From Conchocele bisecta (taxonomy: Eukaryota; Mollusca; Bivalvia; Lucinida; Thyasiridae): a DNA stretch of 64,000 nucleotides. Position numbers and translations under genes: made by a program. Positions 55,137 through 64,000 of the stretch are shown here, in pieces. The notes below the pieces were generated by a model. The model saw only the letters and a program-made list of their open reading frames with translations, did not search any database and was not told where the DNA came from. The stretch covers positions 85,972,208-86,036,207 of the forward strand of contig CM055271.1 of assembly GCA_029237695.1 (NCBI GenBank). The letters run 5' to 3'. The number at the start of each line of letters is the position of its first letter. The first letter of the stretch is position 1.

Positions 55137-56791
55137 AGGTTTGAGGCGGCTTTCAGCTGCGCCGAAAACCTATTGTATTCGTTGGTTTTTTTTGGTTTTT
55201 TTATTCAGCCGTTCAGTCTACAGCCCAAACCGCTGGTCTGATCGACTTCAAATTTTGCATGCCGATTCGGATCAAGTGTGAGCAGAGACTCAGAGATTTT
55301 CAGAAATCTCTTAATGCAGCTTTCCACGAAACCGGAAGTGACGTCATACTTTCTATAACTTCCTTATTTTCCAACCGATTTCAAAAATTATCTTTGCATT
55401 GGAAAGCTGACACAATTCTCTATCTCGGACTCGCTGACAGTTCTCGGTTATCTGGTCAAATAAGAGAGCTATAGGGATTTGAAGTTGAAAAATGTACATA
55501 CTTTTCAACGATTTTGCCGAATTTTTGCCGAATTTCGGCTGATAACGGGTGGTTTTTGCAAACGTTTTCCAATTTGTACAGTAATGTCAGCAACATAATT
55601 TCTTGCCAGTGTGATAGGGGAGTGTCAGGCGCATAAAAGATGATAATTTTCAGAGCTCTATCTTGACTACTTCCGGTTCTATTGGATGTCAAAGATGAAC
55701 GTCTTTTTTTCATGTTTTCAAAATAGAGCAAACGGATGTGACGTCAGCTTCGTTATTTATCAATAGATTTCAAAATTTCTTGCTGCGGTCGATATTTCAG
55801 TCCTTTAGCTAAAACTTTCCCGCTTTGTGCCCGGCCTATGGTGAAAAACAAACGAAAACTTCACTGGTGGAATATTGCACATATGTAATTTCCGTTTTAT
55901 TAGGTGTATTTACAAATGGCGTAAACTGCAATTTAGGGGCGATAACTATCGAAAAATAATCATCCGCTGACTTACAGGCTCCCTCCATCTACACCAAACC
56001 GCTGGTCGGATCGACTTCAAATTTTGCATGCCGATTCGGATCAAGTGTGAGCAGAGACTCAGAGATTTTCAGATATCTGTTAATGCTACTTTCCACGAAA
56101 ACGGAAGTCACGTCATACTTCCTATAACTTCCTTATTTTCCAACCGATTTCAAGAATTCTTTTTGCATCAGAAAGCTATCTCAAACTCGCTGACAGTTTT
56201 CGGCTGTCTGCTCAAATAAAAGAGCTATATGCATTTGAAGTTGAAAAATGTACATACTTTTCAACGATTTTGCCGAATTTCGGCTGATAACGGGTGGTCT
56301 TTACAAACGTTTTCCAATTTGTACAGTACTGTCAGCAACATAATTTCTTGCCAGGGTGATAGGGAGTGTCAGCCGCATGAAAGATGATAATTTTCAGAGC
56401 TATATCTTGACTACTTACGGCTCTATTCGATGTCAAAGATGAACGTATTTTTTCAAGTTTTCAAATAGAGCAAACGGATGTGACGTCAGCTTCGTTATTT
56501 ATCATTCGATTTCAATTGTTTTTGCTGTAGTCGATATTTCTGTCCTTTAGCTAAAACTTTGGCTTAGGATCGAACCCGGTATCCCTCGCTCCGAGCCCAT
56601 CGCTCTACCTCTAAGCTAACCGGCCCCACATCGGTGTGATGATGCGAACACAATAATGTTGGACTGTTCATTCTAAAACTTCAGAAATTCTTTTTGCAAC
56701 CGATAGTTTACACCTTGGGCTAAAGCTTAGTTACACATGAAATCAATGTTTGAGGCTCAAACCGTTGATGCAGCTCAAGCTGCTCTAGTTG
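55137..56791. mobile_element. 1.65-kb repeat inserted in the LTR locus
   Basis: Flanked by taatt on both sides (55,132-55,136; 56,792-56,796), with 8 bp of target lost on the left relative to copies A and B. It contains two tandem ~769-bp units sharing tttgcatgccgattcggatc, gcagagactcagagattttc and cgaatttcggctgataacgg. A tRNA-like stretch lies at 56,561-56,627. Class unknown; no ORF. Confidence 0.65.
56561..56627 (-). repeat. tRNA-like (pol III) segment
   Basis: The minus strand reads GGTTAGCTTAGAGGTAGAGC (A-box region) and GGGTTCGATCCTAAGCC (B box and T arm) at tRNA spacing. It is probably the head of a tRNA-derived SINE or a tRNA pseudogene. I could not fold a convincing complete cloverleaf. 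Confidence 0.55.
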
Positions 56792-57125
56792 TAATTGTAC
56801 ACTCGAGACGGTTCAAGTGAGTGGCCACCGTAAATACCGTCTCCCGCTGATGCTGGCGGTTCGTGTATCGAGTTACACCTATGCAATCATCAGCTTTGCT
56901 GCGTTATCAGCCGTTGGCTGGTCTGTTTGATGTATTACAGAATGGATACTTCTAGTCAGATTTAGAAAATGAGAAATTTAGGCTGCACGGTCGTATTGTG
57001 ATAATAATATGCACTGGCCAATGCTAAATTAGATATTGATGAACAATGCAGTGTAACTCCATATGTGCATTTACCAAAAACATAAAATAAATAACTGCTA
57101 TCAAATGATGTTATAAATATTTTAT

Positions 57126-57267
57126 ACACACAGACTTTGGTGTAGTTGGGCGATACGTGGACAATACATACGTTATATGTCATGTCTTTACCTTATGTTT
57201 GATACTATTAGAGCGGGTCCTTGATCCGAAGGCCAACGGATGACGGGTTCAAATCCCGGACACATTC
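57126..57267 (+). repeat. 144-bp insert with B-box-like arm
   Basis: It contains gacgggttcaaatcccggac, a good T-arm/B-box match. It is present in copies B (minus, 52,150-52,293, B box decayed) and C but absent from copy A. No duplication flanks it, so a deletion in copy A is as likely as an insertion. Confidence 0.45.
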
Positions 57268-57670
57268 CGTATGCTGTCATAGCATGACTATGTTACGTTG
57301 CTTCAGTAGCGCCCATTATGTTTTGTCGACTTTTGTCGACTTTGTTCCCCACCCCACCCACAGCCCGAACACAAACACGATATATGTTCACGTTAGCCCC
57401 TTATAATGTGAGAGGTCCCGGGTGGAGGCGAGGGAGGATGCCCGTCGGCGAGAGATACGTACGTGGCGGTTCCGGGTTCGGGATTTAGAGAGGAGGAAAC
57501 GTCTGCTGTCTGCGTCTCTCCCCACGGCGACTTCAACCCTGTTCCAGGAGGCGGATACGTCGATGCCGCTTCCCCGCGACCACGAATCAGTCTTCTCTGC
57601 AGGGAAACAAGTCAGCGCCCGTGCGAAACCCAACTGGAAGCGACGTCGCTTGGACCGTTGACCGGACATG

Positions 57671-59792
57671 TCACGCATTATAACGCCCGCGAATGCCATT
57701 GTGTGACTGCGACCATGTATGGTACCGTTGAGGGCAATCTCTAATGAAGTGGTCTTGTTTTCCACATTTAAAACAACTTCTGATGTTTTCTGAATTATTA
57801 TGTGTGAGATTGTTTATGTCATTCACCACGTCGTTTAATTTGTCCGACAATTCCGAGACGATTTTCAGTATGTCACCCTCGGATTGTGTACGTGTACTAC
57901 ATTTAGCATTTGCATGTGCATTGCGAGATTTTTGTTTCGTATTATCTGGCCGTTGCACTGATGTTGTCACCGTGTTTATCTGAACGTCTGAGTCCTCAAA
58001 CCGCACATTCGGTTTACGGTTGGGAAATGAGTTCATAAAACTTTCCCATTCAATCGCCAGTGCCATCGCAGCATCTAAAGTAGCTGGATGGCCAAATTGC
58101 ATATGTTTCCGTAAATCTGTGTCATTTAGACCAGAAATATATTGATCAATCAATATTTCTTCTCTAGCATGATGTGGCATGCATGGGAATGCATAGTTTG
58201 CCAAGCGTCTGATGGCGTGGCCATAGTCAGATGCATTCTCCGATTTCGCCCGCCTGCGGGCTCTGAACTCACATTTAAACGCCGAAACTCTCTCATGAGG
58301 ACAGAATCTGGACTCAACCAAGCTACGCAACTCTGCGTAGGGAATCCGTTGTGCGTCTGGAATGTCTGCCAACAGCCGCTGAGCTGGCCCCTCAATGACA
58401 TAGCCAGTTGGATCGATTTCTCGTGATCCGACCAATTGTTCCAAAGTGAAACTTGGTCAAAGTGTGAAATAAAACCTTTGAAATCAGAATTACCATCAAA
58501 TACATCTGGTTGTTTCTCCTTACGACGCGTACTGGAGTTAGTGTGTACTAGCACTGGGTAGGGAGATGTGTATGCGCTAGGACCATTTTCCCATGCAGCC
58601 CCTCCCCTGTACTGCGGTGTGCCTTTGCTGCTGGGGGTATCAATTACAGCGGTTGCGGGGCCGTGAGCGCGTGTGGCCAACTGACCTAATTGCGCCGTGT
58701 AATCATGTTTCAAAACATTCCCACGGTCTGGCCTTAGCGAATGTTTAGTCTGACAGCTATTTAATAGCTCTGAGGAATTTAGCAACGTGCGTACATCTGT
58801 ATGATCGGGGCCATACGTGTTATGTGGACTTGTATATACTGGCGTAAACGGTGCTTTACAAATATTTGAAGTTTTAGTTGCAGGCATTGCGTGCATAATT
58901 TGTTAAAGCAAACGGATTTTGTCGTCGGATAAAAATGTGTGTTGTCGGCAAGATTGGAATTTATAGCATGCGGGATATCCGTCGTTACAGAATCATGGGG
59001 TAAGCGGAAACTTGCATGCGTATTGATGTTTCGATCATGCTGTGTATGTTGGTCCGGATCAAAGACCCGCTGTGGTGTTTGAACAATTTCCGGATCATAG
59101 ACCCGTTGTGGTGTTTGCACAATTTCCGGATCATAGACCAGTTGTGGTGTTTGGCCCAGTTCCAGATCAATGACCCGTTGTGGTGTTTGGCCCAGTTCCG
59201 GATCAATGACCCGTTGTGATGCCTGAACAATTTCCGGATCATAGGTATTTTGTGGTGTTTGGCCCAGTTCCGGATCAAAGACCCGATGTGGCGTTTGGGC
59301 AAGCTCCGGATCAGTGACCCGCTCAATATTTTCTTGACCGCATGACCACCGTGACATCGGATCTATGACCCGCTCATCATCGGCAGCCATTATACGATCA
59401 CTGTCCGGATCAACGACCCGCCCTTGGCTCGGATACAAGACCCGACTACGTAGCGGGTCAACGACCCGGTCAATGCTCGGATCAAAGATGCGAACTGGCT
59501 CCGGATCTATGGCCCGTAGGACACTCGGATGCGAGACCCGATCTGTGTCCGGACCCACGACCCGTCCTGCCTCCGGTTCATAGAACCGATCATCGTCTGA
59601 CTCCGGATCAGAGACCCGATCTTGGACGTCCGAGTTAAAAACCCGGCTCGTTACTGTAATCTCCGGATAAATCACCTCATCCAAACTTGTACTACAAACT
59701 TGAACTGTTGAATCAGGGGACAATTCATTCAGGTTTCGCGGGGGCATGGGCGAAAATCGACCCCGAACGTACGAGTTTCTCGCCGAATCCAT
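57671..59792 (-). pseudogene. Ty3/gypsy gag with RVxDP repeats, in three frames
   Basis: It starts at an ATG 72 bp inside the 5' LTR. The N-terminal ~250 residues are unusual. A run of RV(V/I/F)DP motifs at ~12-18-residue spacing (59,330-59,640) is followed by about seven tandem 12-residue units of the QRVIDPELGQTP type (about 59,055-59,310). Then come capsid-like segments (DFKGFISHFDQVSLW, EKSIQLAMSLRG, AQRLLADIPD, ELRSLVESRFC) and one CCHC knuckle (CFKCGKQDHFIRDC). The frame changes near 58,895 and near 58,390, so there is no continuous Gag. The last ~15 codons come from fused 3'-region sequence. Confidence 0.85.
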
Positions 59793-59843
59793 TGGTTACA
59801 ATAAATTAAAATGAATGAAAATAATAACTAAGTCAGATACTCA

Positions 59844-59863
59844 GAACTGCTCGCAGCGCCAAA
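59844..59863 (-). promoter_or_regulatory. Primer-binding site of the LTR element
   Basis: Immediately inside the right LTR, in minus sense: TT then TGGCGCTGCGAGCAGTTC. The TGGCGC start and position are typical of a tRNA primer-binding site in Ty3/gypsy elements. The tRNA species was not determined. Confidence 0.65.
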
Positions 59864-60631
59864 TGTAACCGGGCGGGTACTATGTGTGCAGGCTGATCAG
59901 GGTCTACGGTGTTCACAGACAGAACCGCCACCAGTTATAATTTTAGCAGGTTCTATGGGTGATCCCGGCCTCCTTCGCCTAAATGTTTCGAAATACAATG
60001 ACACGACTGGTGGGGGATAATATATTTTATTTCTACGATTATACGGAACTACTTGGTATTAATACACGTACACGATATCAAAATATGGGAACATAAAGGG
60101 CATTTAATTATGCGACATGGGGGAGTGGCCGTGCACCCTGTATGCTATAGTAATCATGAATGACTCACCATGTCGATAGTGTCCCCAAAGATGTTAGGAT
60201 TTGAGAATCTCCAAGTTAATAGTGAATGTACAATGAAATATTTAATTATTTACTTAATGGAGGTGCGTTGTAATTGCTAGAAATCGGCCAACTCCCCGGC
60301 CCGCGAGACGGGGGCAGTATTTATAGAGTTCAAGTCACGTGGGCTCCTAGGGACCGAAACTGTCCCAGAAAGCAATGTCTTTCGGACAATTGTGCCCGAA
60401 TGACCTAATAAGGAACGGACGTATACTGCTGGCATGTCAAACGCAATATTCCTTGCTCCGCCCATACGGTGCCCGGCTCAGTAAACTATGTACATATAGT
60501 ACCGACCCGCTACTCACAGGCGGTGCACAAATAGGGAACCAAGCAAGACACGTGTATGCGGCGTGTAGCAGACGACAGACAGTGAGGTACTTTCGGTTTG
60601 AACTGAATGACCTATATGGCCCACGGCCACA
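59864..60631 (-). repeat. 5' LTR (outer right)
   Basis: 768 bp, TGTGGCCGTGGGCC...GGTTACA on the minus strand. Outer flank ATAG (60,632-60,635) matches the left flank of the locus. Confidence 0.85.
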
Positions 60632-60635
60632 ATAG

Positions 60636-60959
60636 TTTATCTGTATGAATAATTTGAACATATGCATTATATTACCATACATCTAGACATGTAGATATCT
60701 AGAATATGTTCTTGCACAACTCCAATTGTATAAAACACTTATTGAATATTATATTACACAGTAATAGCATATGCACATTGCATGATCTTTCAACATCTGA
60801 AAGAGACGGTATACATGTGCCGATTCAATACACACAGCATCGCTTACCCGTTCCTTTTAGTGTATATACATGTACCTGCATGTAGTGATCTTACTTTTCG
60901 TTTGGCTAAGATCACACGTCATTATGCAGAAACAAGCATGGAAAGGATGTTATAAACCT
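60636..60959. other. Flank of the LTR element, AT-rich
   Basis: 60,645-60,680 (gaataatttgaacatatgca) resembles 30,603-30,632, so it appears to be the tail of the interrupted tandem array. No gene. Confidence 0.5.
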
Positions 60960-61198
60960 ATTGTGGGTAACAGAATTGTATAAGCTCACTGAAAAAATGT
61001 TTTATTGCAGAAACGAAAAATAAAGTATGTCACCTGACTTTTCTAGATTGGCAGAAAAAGTAGTGTATTGCTGTTTACTCGGCTCATAATCATGGTAACA
61101 GAATCGTTATAAACTCGCATATTCATGGAAAGGCCCCACTCTATGTGTTTACATATAGCCTCTTTAAATACTCAGGGACTTCGAGACACTGCTAAACC
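60960..61198 (+). mobile_element. L1/Tx1-like LINE 5' end, copy 2
   Basis: Leader as at 21,720, then ATG TGT and the first codons of the endonuclease (SLNTQGLRDTA). It stops at 61,198 where the foldback element begins. This copy shows the undisrupted leader/ORF junction. Confidence 0.75.
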
Positions 61199-61979
61199 AC
61201 AGGTGGAAGACTCGGACCTATGACACCCAAAAAATGCCTATTAAAAAAATCCCATTACCCAACCCACTTGGTCTCGTACATTACCATCTTCTATTTATAG
61301 AAAGGTGGGTATGAATATGGTTATTATAGAAAAAGCCCTCTCTTTTCCGATTCGCACAAACACAATAAACATCGATTAAATGTATGAAATATGTCTCTTG
61401 CCATCGATAAAGGTATTAGGTGTGTGAATATACTCACTTCAAATCGCTGTTTCAAGTATTTATTGAGTTATTCGCGTTTTGATTACCCCATCCAAAGCGA
61501 AAGTTGCGTGTACGAAAGAATCTCACACAGAATCGGAGGCCGTCCGGCGTGGATTATCGGTCATATTTGGCCGTTAGCTGATCGCCAGCTCAAACTAATG
61601 ACGTGCACCATGACCATATACATTAGAAACTCCAACCAACAAAGTTCGTCCAATTGTGATCGTTCACCGATCTAAAAAAACACTTTTTTGTATAATTTCG
61701 TTCATTATCTGGAACCGGGTCAATGCACCATCTTCCATAATACAACCGGAAGCGTCTATGTAAAGAACATCTCTGATTGGCTAAATCTAAACTGTAATGA
61801 CGTCATTCAACCTATTTCGGGATTCCGGAAGACATAATCTGATAGCACGCGAATCATGAATGAAAGTAGAAAAAAGGTGTTTTTCAGATCGGTGAACAAT
61901 CACAATTGGACGAACTTTGTATGGTTGGAGTTGCTAATATATATGGTCATGGTGCACGACTTTATTTTGAGCTGGCGAA
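61199..61979. mobile_element. Foldback DNA element, truncated copy
   Basis: Starts CACAGGTGGAAGACTCGGAC and matches 24,600 onward through the left arm, centre, and first ~95 bp of the right arm (ending ...gagctggcga). The right terminus and far TSD are missing. It interrupts the same LINE family as the first copy, at a different site. Confidence 0.8.
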
Positions 61980-62233
61980 ACTATAAAGTCTTCCGTTGTC
62001 TGAGTGATCTTTTTTCTACTATTTCTGTATGTCTATGTTCATTTAAAATTATTTGCGTAATTGTCAGGCAGGTTTAGGTCATTGGTAAGGTTGTTATACT
62101 TGTTACAAGTGACGACTGTTCACGGGGAGTGGAGTTTGTGTGTTTTCTTTGACGGCCACGAAACATCACTATTTGATCACGTGACCATCCAAGATGGCGG
62201 CGCCCATGTATTGTTGTTGATATTATTACATTA
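61980..62233 (+). promoter_or_regulatory. 5' leader/promoter-like region of the CR1/L2-like LINE
   Basis: It contains a palindromic E-box TCACGTGA (62,177-62,184) and, five bases on, a YY1-like CCAAGATGGCGGC (62,189-62,201). Such motifs occur in active LINE 5' UTR promoters (for example mammalian L1). The precise 5' end of the element is not clear. Confidence 0.5.
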
Positions 62234-62257
62234 TTGAGATTTTTCATCAGATACACC

Positions 62258-64000
62258 ATGTTTAGACCCAACGGACCCATTCTGGCACTGACTCTCATGC
62301 TGGCAACAGTCCTCTGTTACGGGGGCCTACTTTGCAGACTGCGCCATGTTCCATATCAAACTGGACTACCCGTTTTTGACTCATTTTTGCAAATGAATGC
62401 TGATGGTTTTAGAATACAAAATGAATGTTTGAGTAGCAATTTTTCCACCATTTTTTCCTTCCTGATAAACGGAAAATGCCAAAATGTTGACATTCAGAGA
62501 AACAATTGTTGTCTCTTCTGCATCTGCATCCTACTGGTCTCGGTATCAGGTGACGTACACACCAACCCTGGTCCTAGCATTACAGAAACTAGTGGGAACA
62601 GCATTTACCTATGCGGAGCTTGTGAAACAAATGTAACCTGGTCTAGGAATGCCGTGACTTGTTTTATTTGGTTCCACATTGACTGTCAGGATATAGGCGA
62701 AGCCACCTTCCATACACTACAGAACACCAGTGTAAGCTGGCACTGTCTCAATTGCAACGCAATTAATCAGCATACTGTGTTATCAAACTTTATTGATGAT
62801 CTGATCACGACAAACAGGTTTGAGCCCATAAGCCCATGCAATTTCAGCACACTTTCTGAGCAGAGCAGCCCAGGAGATCCCACATACAGTTCTTCTCCAA
62901 GAACCTCTCATCGACTCCCTCGTACAGGAAAACCTACACGCACATGTCGTACATTAAAACCTCTGAAAGTACTGAGTGTAAACATTGACTCTATCGTGGC
63001 CCACAGTACTGATCTTAGTAATATGATCGATAGCGTAAACCCTGATGTTATCATAGGGGTCAACACCAAGATAGATGCCACTATTCACTTGGGTGAAATC
63101 TTACCCAGACAGTACATGGAAAATGTTGTTCGGGTTGACAGAAAACTGGGAGGTGGTGGGGTAATTATTGCCGCAAAAGATGACTTTATTTGCAGCGAGG
63201 TTCCCGATCTGCATACAGACTGCCTGGATGAAAATGGAGGTTACTGGCTGTAAACCACTTTATTTATGTAGATACTACAAGCCTAGTGAGTGCAACAGCT
63301 CTAGTTTAGACCAGTTTGCCGAGTCACTTCGGAGATTGGGTATGACTGGTTCCCATGTTCTTATTGCAGGAGACATGAATATTCCCGGATACGACTGGCC
63401 AAACAACTGTATAAAACAGAATTGTGGCTATCCCACTATTACCTTTCAGTTCGTTGACCTCTTAGACGACATGGGCCTGACTCAACTTGTAGACTCACCC
63501 ACCAGGGGCACCAACATCCTTGACCTTGTTATCACAAACAACCCCAATATAGTTTCTTCATGCAAAGTGATCCCAGGTGTAAGTGACCATGATGCTGTCC
63601 TAACTGAAATTGACATTAGGCCTATTAAAAACAAGCAAACCCCCAAGAAGATTGCGCTCTACAGTAAGGGTGATTGGGAGGGACTTAGAAAGCACATTAC
63701 TACCTTTGGGGAAAGTCTATTGCAAAATGTTGACACTTCAACCCCGGTTAACCAATTACGGGTCAATATCACTTCGGAGCTCGAAAGAGCCATCAGCCAG
63801 TTCATACCGCACACAACTGCAAAGTTAAAAGATAGACAACCTTGGATTAATGGTAAAATAACGCGTGTTATTAGGAAACGGGATAAACTTTACTTTAAAA
63901 ACAGAGCTAAACCTACCCCTGAAGGTTCAAGTAAACTAAAAACTCTTATATACCATATACAGACACTGAGCAGAGGAGCTTACTGGGAGTATTTTGAGGA
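62258..64000 (+). pseudogene. CR1/L2-like LINE ORF with 2A-like peptide, PHD finger and endonuclease (continues past window)
   Basis: From ATG 62,258: a hydrophobic segment (ILALTLMLATVLCYGG), then at residues 98-106 GDVHTNPGP, a 2A ribosome-skipping core with His in place of the usual Glu. A PHD-like finger follows (CGAC...VTCFIWFHIDC...WHCLNC) that lacks one expected Cys-x2-Cys. The APE endonuclease starts LKVLSVNIDSI. Its usual catalytic Glu (in a T/ETWL motif) reads GVNTKI. The frame stops at 63,253. A +/- shift near 63,245 continues it in another frame (LIAGDMNIPGYDW, NILDLVITN, GVSDHDAV) to the window edge. The RT lies beyond. It is probably dead, with at least one frameshift. Confidence 0.85.
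62549..62575 (+). other. 2A-like ribosome-skipping motif
   Basis: Encodes GDVHTNPGP within LLVSVSGDVHTNPGPSI. The NPGP core with upstream D-V is intact. Separation would occur between G and P. 2A-like peptides are known near the N-terminus of several non-LTR retrotransposon clades. Confidence 0.75.

Larger units (their letters stand above)
54971..57715 (+). repeat. Inverted copy of pol-3' spacer and accessory ORF (copy C)
   Basis: Reverse complement of about 46,100-47,050 with a 1,655-bp insertion (55,137-56,791) and the 144-bp tRNA-like insert (57,126-57,267). The accessory frame is 57,422-57,661 plus. The copy ends around 57,700-57,715, where it is fused to the end of gag. Confidence 0.75.
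44177..60631 (-). mobile_element. Rearranged Ty3/gypsy LTR retrotransposon locus (16.5 kb)
   Basis: The outer LTRs (44,177-44,943 and 59,864-60,631) are in the same orientation. The whole is flanked by ATAG on the left (44,173-44,176) and right (60,632-60,635), consistent with one insertion event. PBS next to the right LTR and PPT next to the left LTR give minus-strand sense: 5' LTR, PBS, gag, [rearranged middle], RNase H-integrase, 3' region, PPT, 3' LTR. The middle contains a second 3' end (49,795-52,943) in sense and a second pol fragment in antisense (52,944-54,970), plus a head-to-head LTR joint. Protease and the RT palm are not found. It belongs to the Metaviridae-type elements. All ORFs are broken, so it is non-functional. 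Confidence 0.8.

Noticed and set aside
57216..57267. Possible functional tRNA gene
   Set aside because: The T arm and B box look good, but I could not pair an acceptor stem or a clear anticodon arm. The parallel copy at 52,150 has a decayed B box.
57388..57765. Minus-strand ORF overlapping the end of gag, as a possible protease frame
   Set aside because: No D-S/T-G protease motif. It crosses the inversion joint, so it is a chimera of fused sequence.
59016..59583. Plus-strand ORFs opposite the gag repeats
   Set aside because: Antisense shadows of the 36-bp repeat. The minus strand has the Gag context, PBS and zinc knuckle.

Overview
The window is nuclear DNA from a metazoan, most likely a bivalve mollusc. 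The evidence is a TRAF gene split by a 7-kb intron, GT/AG splice sites, and repeat families I associate with bivalves: tandem cores of about 160 bp with ACGG/ACGT tetranucleotide tracts (pearl/Helitron-like) and a dispersed 'TTAGCTCACCTGAGC' element. There are tRNA-derived SINEs, L1/Tx1-like and CR1/L2-like LINEs, and a Ty3/gypsy LTR element. I see no prokaryotic features and no intact tRNA or rRNA gene. Nearly all short ORFs are repeat translations or antisense shadows.

Layout: 0.3-2.2 kb is a 33/34-bp minisatellite, followed by an exactly 500-N assembly gap. 3.6-5.3 kb is an array of ~160-bp units with a dimeric higher-order pattern. 5,993-14,154 holds the only host gene I recognise: the last two exons of a TRAF3-like signalling adaptor (end of the zinc-finger region, coiled coil, MATH/TRAF-C domain). 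Its intron is packed with palindromic and TIR MITEs, including piggyBac-like TTAA elements. 14.2-15.4 kb is a pearl-like array. 16.5-19.6 kb carries two CAAA-tailed retroposons with clear target-site duplications (TSDs) and a 31-bp minisatellite. 20.0-21.6 kb is a Helitron/Helentron-like element whose empty site is visible elsewhere in the window. 21.7-26.5 kb is a degenerate L1/Tx1-like LINE split by a 1.1-kb foldback DNA element with an 8-bp TSD. 27.6-28.5 kb is a Tc1-like transposase pseudogene.

From 29.2 kb to about 60.7 kb I read one ancient tandem array torn apart by nested insertions. A CAAA-tailed retroposon (30.6-43.7 kb) was split by a 12.3-kb TIR-bounded block (31,028-43,307) made mostly of ~167-bp arrays. 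A tRNA-SINE with a 12-bp TSD sits in its right half. A 16.5-kb rearranged Ty3/gypsy locus (44,177-60,631) follows, whose outermost LTR ends are flanked by the same 4 bp. Inside that locus, PBS, PPT and LTR polarity show minus-strand sense, but the middle is inverted. gag now converges on a second pol fragment, two LTRs meet head to head, and all reading frames are broken.

The right edge (62.0-64.0 kb) is the 5' part of a CR1/L2-like LINE. Its 5' leader has an E-box next to a YY1-like motif. Its ORF starts with a hydrophobic segment and a 2A-like DVHTNPGP peptide, followed by a PHD-like finger and an endonuclease domain that runs off the window. No new multi-gene system is evident. The notable items are the Ty3/gypsy locus (Gag RVxDP repeats, a candidate accessory ORF, inversion joints), the 2A-bearing LINE, and several insertions with readable empty sites or TSDs.
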